Assembly: GCF_009727055.1 (NCBI RefSeq)
Contig: NC_052350.1
Span: forward strand, 26,848,866 to 26,912,865
Origin: Benincasa hispida
Lineage: Eukaryota > Streptophyta > Magnoliopsida > Cucurbitales > Cucurbitaceae
Direction: 5' to 3'
DNA length: 64,000 bases
In this document: positions 46,431 through 58,261 of the stretch, piece by piece
Layout: each line of letters starts with the position of its first letter
Position numbering within the stretch: the first letter of the stretch is position 1
The notes under the pieces: model-generated
The model's input: the letters and a program-made list of their open reading frames with translations, nothing else
Told to the model about the DNA's origin: nothing
The model's database searches: none
Position numbers and translations under genes: made by a program

Positions 46431-47640
46431 CAAAATAAAAACAACACAAACATAAAAGTACGTAGTACGCCTCTCACTCCAGACTTAGACTGATGCATTG
46501 TCCCCAATGCATGAAAAAGAATAGGACACTTAAAGTAAGTGATATAAGTTTGTGAGTGTGCACTAGTCCACCAAACAGGTTGGCGAAATGACTACTATGT
46601 GTTGCTAACAGACTTCTGTAAGAGAGACTAGAAATATGTTAGGAATGTCATGGAAGCCAACCTAAAAAAAGTGAAAAATAAAGAAAAATATTAAATAACA
46701 TAAGAAATAAAATTTGGGTTGCTTCTCAGGAAGTGCTAGAGTTAATGTCTCAAGCTAGACGACAAGGGAGATTTTAATCAAGGAACATAAAAAGTCTCTC
46801 ATTTTTTAGGGTCCCTTGCTTGAATCAAAGTAACTTGCTACACCTAGTAGGCTTTCCTTTTTTCTTTTCTTGGACCCCTGACAACAGAAAAATATTTTTT
46901 TTATTTTCCATATATGGAAGGTAAAAAACAAGAGGACTCAAAATTAGAAGAATTGGAAAAATATTTACAAGGCTCATGAGTAATAGAGAAAGAAAGATCA
47001 ACAATATGAGGACCCTCTAGGGATAAAAAATTAGGCTTTTCAACCTTAAACTTTATCACTTGAATGTCTTACTCTATCTTAGGCATAATTTCTTCCTCAA
47101 CCTTACAGACCTCCTCTTTAGTTGTTTCAAACTCCTCTAACTCATCCTCACCATCAGAGTACACAACTCTAGATCTTTCCACCTTGGTGGCATCCTAAGT
47201 ATTTTCCTCACCCAAGGCTCTAAGGATCTCAACTATCAGATTAAATTGATTGCATAAATAGTTCAAGACGGCTTCATTCTCTACCACTTGGGATTCTATC
47301 CTAACCAATCTCTCTCTCCTCTCTAATGAAACTTTCCATCTTACAGTCTAGGATATACTCTTGCATTAAATCAACTAGGGAAGGTTTCTCCTCTACAGGG
47401 TTGGATTGTAACACTCGTACTCGTAGGAGGGTAACTTAATGGGTAAAGATTAAGATTGAAGGGTGATTGTGGTAGTGTTGGACCTAGGTTAGGTTGCAAT
47501 CCCCCCATAAGGCCACATATAATTATTGAAAGTTAGATCATGCGAACACCAAAATTAATCAATCAAGGAAAGACTTGAAAAAAAAAAAAAAACAAAAGCA
47601 AAAATAAGATTAGTAAAAAATCACTTAAATATTAAAAGAA
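46431..47640 (-). mobile_element. Gypsy/Tat-like element T2: internal region
   Basis: Minus-strand remains. 47420-46990 reads in broken frames as an acidic gag-associated stretch (MESFIREERERLVRIES, VVYSDGEDELEEFE). 46720-46750 contains 'gggttgcttctcaggaagtg', the common Tat-like word complementary to that in other elements. No protease, RT or integrase is present. The right side is joined to the primer site and LTR. Confidence 0.5.
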
Positions 47641-47675
47641 AAACAAAAGTCAATTCCCCAGCAATGAAACCAAAA
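47641..47675 (-). promoter_or_regulatory. Tat-like primer binding site region
   Basis: On the minus strand, 'tatcaagattttggtttcat' followed by 'tgctggggaattg' resembles the Tat-type junction (LTR end ATCA, then TTTGGCGCCGTTGCCGGGG) with several changes. It marks the 3' edge of the LTR. Confidence 0.6.
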
Positions 47676-49680
47676 TCTTGATACATAGAAATGCATGCAT
47701 CGAATCATAATATAATTAAAACGGTCTTGGTCGAGTATCGTCCTCAAGAAATCAGATTGATTATCTTTTAGCTATTTAGAGATCGTTCCAATTTTAATTA
47801 GGGATTGACTCAGGATATAAATTAATTAAACTAAACTAGGAAAACAATAAAATTGATCAAATATGAAGATTATAAACAAAGAGATGTTTTAGGGAATAGA
47901 TTTCATCAAAGACATTATAAAACATAATTGCTTGAACTCTTAAAGTAGTTAATATAACACCTAGATCTAGAAGTCTTTTATCCAAAATGAATCTTTTGCA
48001 AATAATCTTTTCTCATTCTACTTAAATGATAACTAAATTCTTGAAACCAAATTAAGAAGCATGACATTAATATTTTTCATCAACAATCTCTATTTTCGAC
48101 TACTTTTTGTGTGTTCAAATGATAATCTAGCATGCATGATCTATTCTAAACCTGGCTTGCTAAAGAAAATTTTAAATCATGTAATCATTTAAATATTGAT
48201 CAAACATTCAAAAGGATTAAGAATGGTAATGCTAGAAAGTAGTGTAAATGCAAACTATCATTCAAAAAGCAAAGTGTCCAATAATTAACATAAGAATTCA
48301 TGTACCCCTAGAACTATGAGAAATTTGGCCTAACATGGTTTTCATAAACAAAACCATATCAAGAATACTAAAATACATAAAAGAATTCAAGAATACAAAA
48401 AAGAAAGAAGAGCTATCTAACTTCCAATCGTGTTTTTGTGATGAATTTGGCCCTAGAACGATCTTCGATCTCTCCGGCATCAAGAGCACTCCATACTTTA
48501 CTCTAAACCCTCCCTCTAGGCCTCAAACACTGCAAAATTTAATATGGTTTGAACTCTTGAAGTAATTAACACAACACCTACATCTAGAAGTCTTTTATCC
48601 AGATTGAATCTTTTGCAAATAATCTTTTCTCATCTTACTTAATGATAACTAAATTCTTGAAACTAAATTAAGAAGCATGACATCAAGATTTTTCATCAAC
48701 AATCTCTACTTTCGACTACTTTTTGTATCTTCAAATGATACTCTAGCATGCATGATCTATTCCAAACCTGACTTGCTAAAGAAAAATTTAAATCGTGGAA
48801 TCATTCAAACATTGATCAAACATTCAAAAGCAATAAGAATGACAATGCTAGAAAGTGTAAATGCAAACTATCATTCAAGAAGCAAAGTGTTCAATAATTA
48901 ACATAAGAGTTCATTTGCCTCTACAACTATGAGAAATTTGGCCTAACATGGTTTTCATAAACAAAACCATATCAAGAATACCAAAATACATAAAAGAATT
49001 CAAGAATACAAAAAAGAAAGAAGAGTTATCTGACTTCCAATCGTGTTTTTGTGATGAATTTGACCCTAGAACGATCTTCGATCTCTTTAGCATCAAGAGC
49101 ACTCCATACTCTGCTCTAAACCCTCTCTCTAAGCCTCAAACACTGCAAAATTCAATATGATGGCCAGCCAAAAACCTAGATTAAATAGGCAAAAATTTTT
49201 AAAACTACAAAATTCTTTCCTTTTTTGCATCACTGACGTTGTGACGCTTTAGGACAGCATTGCGACGCTCTTGCCCTCAATCGCAGCATAGTGCGGCACT
49301 TTGTCTAGTGTCGTAGCGCATTTCATCTAGTGTCACAGTGCTCTTTGATAGCGTTGCGGTGCTTCCCAGTCCATTGCAGCACCTCACAACTAGAAATAGC
49401 ACCTAGGGTAACGCTGCTGCGCTACCCTATTTCAGGCACCATGTGATTTTTCTCTACTTTTTTCCCTCTTTTTGATGCTTAGCTCGGGTGACTCTATTGG
49501 GTTCATTTAGGTTCTTTTCGCCTCATTTAGTCATTGAATCTCTATCCCGAACATAACCCTGAAAAATCACAAACAATGTCAAATCCAGTAAAATCATATA
49601 AAAACTATTCTAAATCAAGAGCAAAATCACGTACATTTTAGGTGTGTTTCAAGTGGCCCATTACCCTCTTCAATTTTTTC
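47676..49680 (-). mobile_element. Gypsy/Tat-like LTR (T2) with internal 616-bp tandem duplication
   Basis: About 2 kb of LTR read on the minus strand. The segment 47931-48546 is repeated as 48547-49160: 'acacctagatctagaagtc' and 'acacctacatctagaagtc', through 'cctcaaacactgcaaaatt' in both. A GC-rich part with repeated 'gcattgcgacgct'-like words lies at 49220-49440. The upstream edge near 49680 is approximate. The paired open frames (48298-48489 and 48911-49102) are products of the duplication and not genes. Confidence 0.6.
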
Positions 49681-50100
49681 AATGTGGACATGGAGAAATT
49701 ACCCTAACTAGAACACCATCTTAATGTGAATTTTAATTATTGAAATTAAAGTTATATTATTTATTTCACAAGATCTTAGAATTTAACACATGATTCATCT
49801 AGTTCACACACACACATATATATAGATATAGATATCGGTAAGTATTCAAAATTAAACTTTGGTCTGTTTCTTAAATGAATTTAGGGTTTGTTTGGAATGA
49901 CTAGAGAAAAAATGATTTTTAATTTCAAAAAATGATTTTTATTTAAACTCTTTTGGTATAAACGGTTTAAAATACATTTAAAAAATGTTTCAAAAACTAT
50001 TTTGAATAGTTACCAAATACTTCAAATTTTTTCAAAATGACTTTTTTCTTTTAAATTAAATACTTGAATTTTTACATCAAACATATCCTTAGACTATCTG
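49681..50100. other. AT-rich spacer with MITE-like sequence
   Basis: No gene. 49870-50090 starts 'gggtttgtttggaatgact' and holds 'aaaaatgatttttaatttc'-like inverted words, as in common plant MITEs, without clear ends. A (CA)n(TATAGA)n run lies at 49803-49830. Confidence 0.4.
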
Positions 50101-50350
50101 AGTTCCTCTTTATACCCAACTCTCTCTCTATATTTTGTATTGTGCATTATCCTTTTATTAGAGATTTTAGTTCTTTATTGTATTTCTATGTTTAGTTAGT
50201 TTGTTATTTGACCCTATGTATATTCTTTCTTACCTATTTAAAGGCTTGACTATCTTTGAATAAAGTTGAGCAAGTCTTATTTACTCTTTGGTGTAATATG
50301 GTATCAGTTGAATAATTATTTTTAGAGTTTCTTGACTCCTCAGTTTCGCC

Positions 50351-50657
50351 ATGGTTCTCGTACCGAACCATACGACTCAATCTTCTGGTTCGTCTTCTTC
50401 ATCAAACTAACCTACAAGATCTCATAATCCTCATGGAATGGTCGAATAGGCTTGCATCTTATCAACCTACTTGTACATGTAGTCGATATTCTTGCAGCAG
50501 TGTAAAGGAACTTGTAGATTACTTCCAAACAAAGCACGTCATGGCTTTTCTCATGGGACTCAAATAGTCATTTAGCCAAATTCGAACTCTTCCTACTCGC
50601 TTGAACCTTCCATTCAACGTGTTTTTCCTTAGTTGTTCATGAAGGGATTGAATCTTA
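50351..50657 (+). pseudogene. Copia C gag, N-terminal part
   Basis: ATG at 50351 followed by a Thr/Ser-rich start and an 'NPHGM'-like word. Later shifted frames give 'LLPNKARHGFSHGTQ' and a tail near 50640 'KGLNLM'. Stops and frameshifts throughout. It ends at the solo LTR inserted at 50658. Confidence 0.55.
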
Positions 50658-52394
50658 TGCGAAAGCGTATGATCGCTTTGCCTCAATTTAATTTTAATAG
50701 TTAAAATACAGAAACAAACATGTTAAATTACAAGGAAAGAGAAAGTTACATTTGAAGAACCGTTGTTCAAGTCTTCTCAAATTCTTAAAAAACAACACAA
50801 ACTTCATCTTGATTTGTATAGGACACCACCAACAGGATTTTCCCGTTATATCTCTTGGCAAGGAAAGGTTTGTGGGAACCCTTTTTGAAAGTCAGAATAA
50901 TTAACTTTAGAGAACTTCTTTTGAGATTTTGAGAATCAGATAGTTCTTGAGAGAGAGGGAGAGCTAACTTAATTTTCACGTAAAATCAAATCATCTCATT
51001 TATGCAGACCTTCTCCAAATAAAGGAGCGAGCGAAATTAAAACTCCCCTTACGCACTACCCCACTTCTCTATAATAGGAGAGTTATTAATTTAATTTAAT
51101 TAATTAACCAATTTAATTAATTATATATTTGAATCATATACAAATGCATATTTCTCTCGTAACTATAGTTTTAATATGAATCTTATTCACATTTATTTTA
51201 ACCGATAGTTTTAATTTGAATCTAATTTATATTAATTAACATATAAATCTTATTCAGACCTATTAGTACTCTCATATTATATAGTTTAATTTTGAGTCTC
51301 ATTCAAAATTGACCTTATATTATAATGTATCTGTATACATTATATTAATTGTATTATATATATAATTAATATATACTCCCTTAATCCATTTAAACATTTC
51401 AAATTCTTTCAAAACTATTATTTTTGTTTTACCCATTGTAAGCTAGTAAGGGGACCTAATGTGATTCAAGATTAATTAATTAAACTCTTTAATTAAATTA
51501 ATTAATATTCATTAACTATGTTATAGTCCACTAAAGACCCATAACTGCATTTTATGGACGGTAGAATATTTTGTGTCATTGATATAACCATTATGAGTAA
51601 GTCAATCTTTCACAAATTGTTCATAATTATAGTTGGATCGAATTATCATTTTACCCCTGTAATTACTTTTTTTTTCTTTAATTACCACTGATCCTCTAAT
51701 GAACAATATGTTTATGGTCCAACCATAAACCAAGTCCCTTTTCGGTCCGTGAGTGGATGAGACCTATTGTTCAAGTTTTGGAGTCAACACTTAATGGAAC
51801 AACTTATCTACTTACGCTGAATGTAGGAATGAGTGAATTTCATCTTATATAGCTATATTCCCAGCTCTTTACTGGGTCTTGTCCCCAAAATGATATACAT
51901 ATTGAGTCGGGGACTCGAGTCATTCTCACCCATACAAATCAAATGACAACCCCTCAAAGGTAGGAGTTCCATGACTCACTCAAGATTGAGTTCGAGTTAC
52001 GTTTGGTCATCGTTTGAAATATTAATCTCTTCCGTTAATGGTATTACAAAAAGTGATTAAATATTTCATGGTCTAGTCTTATACAAAGAATATAAGATAC
52101 CCTCAATCACATATCTCTACATGAATGATTTGGATCAAATCGTTTGTAACGTTTTCAAAGTGGGTTGTATCCATTGTGTTACAAGGATAAGGTACCCAAA
52201 CTTATCTATATACTAACCTTTTAGGTTATTACTTTAATATTATCCACCTGTATGTCAAACACCTACTGTTCGAGTTATATTAAATAACTTTGTATCTTAG
52301 TTGATTGAATTTGAATTATGCAAGCCAAAATGTTAAAATAAATAACACTATATTTATTTAATAAACAATTTGTTTACAAAGTACAAACCCAACA
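50658..52394 (-). mobile_element. Copia A solo LTR (copy N) inserted in Copia C gag
   Basis: A minus-strand LTR of 1737 bp, from TGTTGGGTTTGTAC at 52394 to 'cgctttcgca' at 50658, with no internal region. Copia C gag lies on both sides. Flanking five bases are 'tctta' (left) and 'actta' (right), four of five matching, which fits an aged target-site duplication. The stem-loop is shortened (52079-52096). The core 'gatcctctaatgaacaata' is kept. Confidence 0.75.
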
Positions 52395-53092
52395 ACTTAG
52401 AAAGTGGAATAATGAGCTTCTACTGTTATTCCTTCTTGTTCATCATCTATTGTCATATTGGTGAAAAATTCTTCTGTTTCATCCATTTCTCATGCTCCGA
52501 ATAACAATAATGACAAGAAAAAGGATCGACCAATTTGGACTAATTGTAGCATCCCCAGTCATTTTGGTGATTGATGTTGCAAATTACATGGATACCCTCT
52601 AGGGAATCATGGTGCTCAGAAATCTACTGCTTCAAATATGAAGTATGGTACTTCATCTTTTTTATCTTTCACTGCTAATACATCTGATTCACTGCCTAAA
52701 TTGATTGTTGAGCAATGTCAAGGCCTTTTAACCATGTTGCAGAGTCACTTTGCCAAAGTAAAGGTTAATTCTGATTCTCAGACCAATGTGGCTCATACGT
52801 ATATCTCTAATATTGCTCCTTCCCTTCACTGTTGGATCCTATCTATTTTATTCCAGAGTTATTTGTATTAATCTTGTGTCTGGAATGTTTGGTTGTCTGC
52901 CAAATTAAACTCGTGTGGATGTTGAAATTGTTGATGATATATGGCTGAAATAATTATTTTGCTTCAGAATGTGATGTTTATCCCCTCCACTCAATTCAGC
53001 ATTATTTCCATTAAAGCCTTAACCACTTACTAGTCCTCTGTTGCTCAATTTGTTGGGAATTTATGTCTTATTCAAGACAAGTTCTCTTTGAA
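52395..53092 (+). pseudogene. Copia C: zinc knuckle and protease region
   Basis: 52530-52640 reads as the knuckle and tail RPIWTNCSIPSHFGD-CCKLHGYP, where the last ligand region is altered. An open frame 52638-52871 is the linker to protease. The D-S-G-A site is not recognisable. 52970-53030 reads VMFIPSTQFSIISIKALT, the conserved protease end, then 'GNLCLIQDKFSLKRM' up to the Copia D insertion. Several stops. Confidence 0.65.
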
Positions 53093-53097
53093 GAGGA
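53093..53097. repeat. Copia D target-site duplication, left
   Basis: GAGGA directly before the LTR start at 53098. It is identical to 57734-57738. Confidence 0.9.
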
Positions 53098-53354
53098 TGT
53101 TAGAAAAAAAACGTGGAGGACAAATATGAAAAATGAGAGATATATTTTCCATTCAACTAAGCATGCCTTTATATAGGCTTACAAACATAACCATAGGAAT
53201 GCCAATGGTTTAAAGCTATAAATGTCATCAAATGCTCATAACTCACATAACTCCTATAACTCAAAAATCACTATTGGTTACAAAAAAAACTAAAAGTCAC
53301 AAAACCCAAAAGTCACACTAAATGCCACAAATAAAGTTTAATAACTTTTCAACA
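53098..53354 (-). repeat. Copia D 3' LTR
   Basis: In + strand it runs TGTTAGAAAA to CTTTTCAACA. It includes 'cctttatataggcttac', probably the TATA region. Its end abuts the polypurine tract. Confidence 0.9.
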
Positions 53355-53363
53355 CCCCCCCTT
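53355..53363 (-). promoter_or_regulatory. Copia D polypurine tract
   Basis: On the minus strand AAGGGGGGG directly before the 3' LTR: the usual primer site for second-strand synthesis. Confidence 0.85.
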
Positions 53364-54660
53364 AAACTTGATTTGTTACACTAAGTAAACTCCTCATTTT
53401 GATAAAAGTCTCCAACTTGAGGGGCTTTGTGAAAATGTCCGCCGCTTGGTCTTGTGACTTGATATATTTGAGTTTCACTTCTTTTTTCGTAATGCAATCC
53501 CAAATGTAGTGAAATCGGGTATCAATGTGCTTGCTCCTCCCATGAAATACCGGATTTTTGGCTAAGGCAATGGCCGATTTTTTGTCAACAAAAATCTCCA
53601 TTGGACCTTCCATTTGAAACTTCAACTCCTTCACTAAGTTTCTTAGCCAAATTGCATGACATACACATGAAGTTGCTGCGACGTACTCTGCCTCGCATGT
53701 TGATAATGTGACTATGGGTTGCTTTTTTGACATCCATGTGAATGTCGTTTCACCAATAAAAAACACAAACCTCGTAGTGCTCTTTCGATTATCCAAATCA
53801 CTATCACAATAACCAATAATATCAAAATTGCTAGAAGAGACATATGAAAGACCATACCCAATCATCCCTTTGATGTAGCGAAGTATCCTTTTTGCCATTT
53901 TGCAATGTGTTGTTGTCGGTTCCTCCATAAATCGACTAATAATTCAAACCGAATAAAGAATATCCGGTCTTATACATGTCAAGTATCTCAAACTTCCAAC
54001 CAAGCTTTTGAAATATGTAGAATTTACCTTCTCTCCTCCATCTTGCTTGATGATTTTGACTCCACATTCCATCGGTGTTCCAACTAGATTAGCATCATTC
54101 ATATTGAACTTTTTGAGCACTTCTTTAGGATAGCCCTCTTGGGATATAAAAAATCTCATCTTCACCTTGTTTGACCTCGATCCCAAGATAGTAACTCATG
54201 AGACCAATGTCCGTCATTTCAAACTCCTTTGCCATCTCTCTTTTGAACTCATCAAACATGCTAGGATTGTTTCCGGTAAATACTAAATCATCAACATATA
54301 AACAAATGATTAGTATGCTTTCACTTTTCATTTTGATGTAGAGGGCATGCTCATAAGGACACTTCATATACTTCTTCTCTTGAAAGTACTTGTCAATCTT
54401 CGAATTACATGCTCTTGGTGCTTGCTTTAAACCATACAAGTTCCTTCTTCAATCAAAGCACTTTATCTTCTTCATCCTTGACTTCATAACCCAATGGTTG
54501 TTCCACATAGACCTCTTCCTCAAGAATTCCATTCAAGAATGCCGATTTGACATCCATTTGATGCATCTTCCAATGATTATGGGCTGCCAAAGCAACAATC
54601 AAATGAACAGTTTCAAGGCGAAACAACAGGGGCAAATACCTCATCATAGTCGATGCCATG
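53364..54660 (-). pseudogene. Copia D reverse transcriptase and RNase H
   Basis: 54659-54453 opens RT with LDVKSAFLNG-like words (QMDVKSAFLNGILEEEVYVE). 54439-54125 contains YGLKQAPRA and the YVDD catalytic motif intact (ICLYVDDLVFTGNNP), then YYLGIEVKQ. 54186-53944 continues with QEGYPKEVLKKF. 53928-53362 is RNase H with STCEAEYVA, SKHIDTRFHYI and ADIFTKPL. The three frames and a stop between them show at least three frameshifts. Catalytic residues are mostly kept. Confidence 0.88.
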
Positions 54661-55416
54661 TCGTTGGCTATACCCTTTCACCACTAGTCTCGCCTTATGC
54701 CTCTCAACATTGCCATTGAATTTTCTCTTTGTCTTGTATACCCACTTCACTTCGATCGATTTGTGCTCTTTTGGAAGCTTGGTCAACTCCCATGTGCCAT
54801 TTTTCTCCATCGCTCAAATTTCTTCATCCATTGCATCCTTCCATTTCTTGCTTGCAATGGCTTCTTGGAAACTAATAGGCTCACAATTACCAAAAAGACA
54901 ATAGAGAAATATGTAATTTTGATTTTCAATTACCTCATTAAGTTCCCGTAGACTTCGAGTTCCTCTTGGGCCAATTTCGTTCTCCAAATCGCTGGATGAA
55001 CCTTCAGATGATGATCGATCGGTCGAATGAGGTGGCATTGGAATGGGCAAACCTTCACTCATTTCATCCCTGGTTGGCTCATTTTCATCGTCTTCTTCAA
55101 AATATGGAAGGAAATCATACTCCTCCTCTTGTATGTTCCAATCCCAAGAGGCTTCCTCATAAAAAACAACATCACGACTAGTCATTACCTTCCCATTCAA
55201 AGGATTGTAAAGACGATAACCCTTTGAACTTGCATCATAGCCGATGAAGATGAGTTTCTCGCTTCGATTATCGAGCTTGGTTCTTTTTTCTTCCGACACA
55301 TGAGCATATGCAATACTCCTAAACACCTTGAAGTGACCAATCCCGGGCTTTCTTCCGTTCCATGCTTCTTGAGGCGTCTTGTCAAGCACACTTTTGGTTA
55401 GTGCTCTATTTGTCAA
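54613..55416 (-). pseudogene. Copia D integrase tail and linker
   Basis: 55416-54814 is the integrase C-terminal part (TPQEAWNGRKPGIGHFKVF, LDNRSEKLIFIGYDASSKGY, then VMTSRDVVFYEE) and an acidic Ser/Glu linker. 54810-54613 follows in another frame with NGTWELTKLP and KARLVVKGYSQRHGIDYDE, the start of RT. A stop lies between them near 54812. Confidence 0.85.
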
Positions 55417-55439
55417 ATAAACTGCACAAGCTACAGCTT

Positions 55440-55980
55440 ACACCCAAAATTCCCTCGACATCTTCTTTATCTTTAGCATGCTTCTTGCCATGTTCAAGAT
55501 TGTCCGATTCTTCCTCTCCACCATGCCATTTTGTTGCGGTGCCCTTGGGACTGTTAATGGATGTCAGATGCCTTTTTCATCACAAAATTGTTTGAACTCA
55601 TTTGATGTGAATTTACCACCTCGATCGGTTCTCATAGACTTGATTGTAAGGTTGCTTTCATTCTCCACACGTGCCTTAAATCTCTTGAAGATTTCAAATA
55701 CTTTTGATTTTTCCTTCAAAAAGTACACTCATGTTTTTCTAGAAAAATCATCAATAAAGAGAAGGAAATATTTATTTTTACCATGAGACTCTGGTCTGAT
55801 CATTGCACACACATCGACATGGATGAGTTCTAAAGGCTTCTTTGCTCTTGTCATAGACTCCTTCGGAAAACTACTTCGATGATATTTGCCAAGCAAACGC
55901 CCTTCACACACTTGGTTTGGCTTGTGAATGTGTGGTAAACCTCGCACCATCTTCTTCTTCGACAAATCTTCTAGACTTCC
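55440..55980 (-). pseudogene. Copia D GAG-pre-integrase and integrase core
   Basis: 55965-55729 reads 'GLPHIHKPNQVCEGRLLGK' (zinc region, one Cys of the usual CXXC seems changed), then ELIHVDVCAM (first Asp) and FLLFIDDFSR. The rest in shifted frames has 'MRTDRGGKF' (second Asp kept, the following Glu now Lys) and VERKNRTILNMARS (third acidic residue kept). Frame changes near 55730 and 55440. Confidence 0.8.
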
Positions 55981-56164
55981 AAAATTGAGGTGCCCGAACT
56001 ATAGATGCCATAGCTAAGAGAGATCTTCATAACACGTCTTCAAGCATTTTGGAACATCATTACATATATTCAAAGGAAACATTCGATTTTTGGTCATGGA
56101 GACTTTAACAATAAGTCTCTCATGATCATCCCTCAAATATAAACAATTATTTTTCATTTGAACT

Positions 56165-56449
56165 TCAAAATCTTTCTCTAAACAATTGTCCTACACTCAA
56201 AATATTATTTTTTACATTGGGAATGTAATAAACATTTGTAATATATTGATTTTCTCTATTTTTTAACCAAATGAGAATTTTACCTATTCTTTTGATGGCG
56301 GCCAAAGAATTGTCTCCAAAGGCAATATTACCTTTCTCCATCTCGTTCAACTCCACAAACATCTCGCATTTTCCACATATGTGATTCGAGGCTCCTGTGT
56401 CAAGATACCACATACTATCTTGACTCTCTTCTTCTCCCTTTAAAACCAT
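56165..56449 (-). pseudogene. Copia D protease
   Basis: Aspartic protease of the Copia type with an intact active site, WYLDTGASNHICG. It continues with NIAFGDNSLAAIKRIGK and VYYIPNVKNNILSVGQL. The frame is open for 95 codons and ends in a stop near 56165, before the GAG-pre-integrase part. Confidence 0.85.
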
Positions 56450-56499
56450 AAATAAGGTTCCATTCTCCTCTGCATAATTGGATTGCCCTTGATGTGCTT

Positions 56500-57433
56500 T
56501 TGATGTGCTAGGGGTTGATCGGTCCTGATGCTTTCGATCAATCGACTCTGTTTGAGATGAGTAACACTCATTCGCATAATGTCCATATTTGTTACAATTA
56601 TAACATTTTACTTGAGATTTATCTCTCTCGGACCTTTCACCACGTCTTCCACGACCTCGACCTCCTCTTCACTCTTGAGGATTTAGACGAGTTTTGAGAA
56701 ACATCGGTGTTAGCTTCACCTCTTCCACCATGGCCTCGACCACACGACCTCTTCCACGTCCACGACTATTCTCCTCCTTGATTTTGAGTTGGAGAAGTTG
56801 TTCAACGGTCTCTATTTGCTCCATCCTCCTTTTCTTTTTCTCCTCATAGGCTTGTAACGAGCCTATAAATTATTCAATTGTCATGTTCTCGAGATCCTAT
56901 GTCTCCTCGATCGTCGTGGCGATAATCTCGAACTCTGTATTTAGGCTTTGTAGAACCTTCTCCATGACACGAACATCGGTGATTTCTTCACCATTCCGTC
57001 TCAATTGGTTGATGACAGCCATTACTTTTGTGTGATATTCCGCTATCACCTCCGTTTCCTTCATTTGTAAAGATTCAAACTCACCACAGAAGGTTTGCAA
57101 CCATACCTTTTTCACACGATTGGCTCCTCTATGATTCGATTGGATCTTATCCCATTCTACCTTTGACGTCTCCGCATTGACGATGGTCTCAAACGTGTCT
57201 TCGTCCATCGATTGATACAAGATATAAAGGGCCTTCTTGTCCTTCTTTCTTGTCTCCTTTAACGCACCTCTTTACACTTGATCGGCTCTAGCTTCTGCCT
57301 CTTGGAAATCGTTCTCCACGATCTCTCACACGTCTTGTGCTCCTAGTAATGCTTTTATCTTAATGCTCCAATTGTCATAGTTGAGCTTGGTAAGCATTGG
57401 TAGTTGAAGTGAACCTATCCCACCGTTGGCCAT
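56500..57433 (-). pseudogene. Copia D gag with intact CCHC knuckle
   Basis: ATG at 57433 (MANGGIGSLQLPMLTKLNYD). The capsid region is interrupted by a stop at the 'QDV' word (57326) and others, then open from 57220 to 56897 (MYQSMDEDTFETIV, WLQTFCGEFESLQM, VMEKVLQSLNTEFE). The zinc knuckle near 56563-56604 reads CYNCNKYGHYANEC, with all four ligands. The Arg/Gly-rich segment before it (56640-56790) is rich in 'RGRGR'-type codons in broken frames. Confidence 0.85.
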
Positions 57434-57471
57434 TTCTCTCTCAATATTTTCTATTAGCTCTAATACTACTA

Positions 57472-57733
57472 TGTCAGAAAAAAAATGTGGAGGACAAATA
57501 TGAAAAATGAGAGATATATATTCCATTCAACTAAGCATGCCTTTATATAGGCTTACAAACATAACCATAGGAATGCCAATGGTTTAAAGTTATAAATGTC
57601 ATCAAATGCTCATAACTCACATAACTCCTATAACTCAAAAATCACTATTGGTTACAAAAAACTAAAAGTCACAAAACCCAAAAGTCATGCTAAATGCCAC
57701 AAATAAAGTTTAATAATGACAAACTTTTCAACA
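57472..57733 (-). repeat. Copia D 5' LTR
   Basis: 262 bp, TGTCAGAAAA to CTTTTCAACA on the + strand. It has 7 bases (tgacaaa) near the right end that are missing from the other LTR. A decayed primer site follows inward (minus: 'tagtagtattagagctaata'). Confidence 0.9.
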
Positions 57734-57738
57734 GAGGA
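57734..57738. repeat. Copia D target-site duplication, right
   Basis: GAGGA directly after the LTR end. Identical to 53093-53097. Confidence 0.9.
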
Positions 57739-58261
57739 TTAGGAAGGCCAATTCTTGGCAGGGATTGTATTTGCTCCATACTACTGTTTCATATACTCTT
57801 TTTGAATCAAATAAGATTGTGATCTCTTACGGTATTTGCCACTCTATTTCTGTTTCTATTTCTTTTAATACTTGGCATGATAGTCTTGGTCATCCTTCAT
57901 ACAAATAGTTCTCTGCTTTAAGTGATGTGTTATATTTTGAATTGAGTAAACATTCTCATTATGAACCTTGTATGATTTGTTCTCTTGCTAAGTAACAAAG
58001 GTTATCTTTTTATTCATACAACCGCATAGGTGAACATATATTTGATTTTTTATATTGTGTTGTATGGGGTCTTTACCAAATGCGTACGTATGTTGGTTTT
58101 TGTTACTTTCTCACTTTGGTGGATAATTTTTCAAGATATACATGGGTTTTCCTAATACGCAAAAGTTTGATGCTCTTGTTATAGTTCCACGACTTTTTAA
58201 CTTGTTGAGACTCAGTATAACACCTCTATTAAGGTTTTTCATTTTGACAATACCCCTTGAT
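57739..58261 (+). pseudogene. Copia C: GAG-pre-integrase and first part of integrase
   Basis: Continues the frame left at 53092. It reads WHDSLGHPSYK, later HYEPCMICSLAK (zinc region), then CYFLTLVDNFSRYTWVFLIR (integrase core). Several stop codons. It breaks off at 'cattttgac' plus a 13-base word, where the insert begins. Confidence 0.75.

Larger units (their letters stand above)
53098..57733 (-). mobile_element. Copia D: complete 4.6-kb element with 5-bp TSD
   Basis: The only structurally complete retrotransposon here. LTRs 53098-53354 (257 bp) and 57472-57733 (262 bp) both run TG…CA. The target-site duplication is GAGGA. The polypurine tract is AAGGGGGGG next to the 3' LTR, and a decayed tRNA-iMet-type site lies next to the 5' LTR. 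Domain order on the minus strand is gag, protease, integrase, RT, RNase H. The LTRs differ by about six substitutions, an A-run length change and one 7-base indel. That is about 2.4%, roughly 1 million years if a rate of 1.3e-8 per site per year is assumed. Internal frames are broken at many places despite that. It is inserted in Copia C. Confidence 0.92.

Noticed and set aside
48298..49160. Paired conserved 63-76 codon frames (48298-48489/48911-49102 and 48335-48565/48948-49160) as a duplicated gene
   Set aside because: They come from a tandem duplication in a Tat-like LTR and overlap on both strands. No start context or domain.
54390..55786. Plus-strand frames of 60-109 codons across Copia D
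   Set aside because: Antisense shadows of the minus-strand gag-pol, whose domains are clear.
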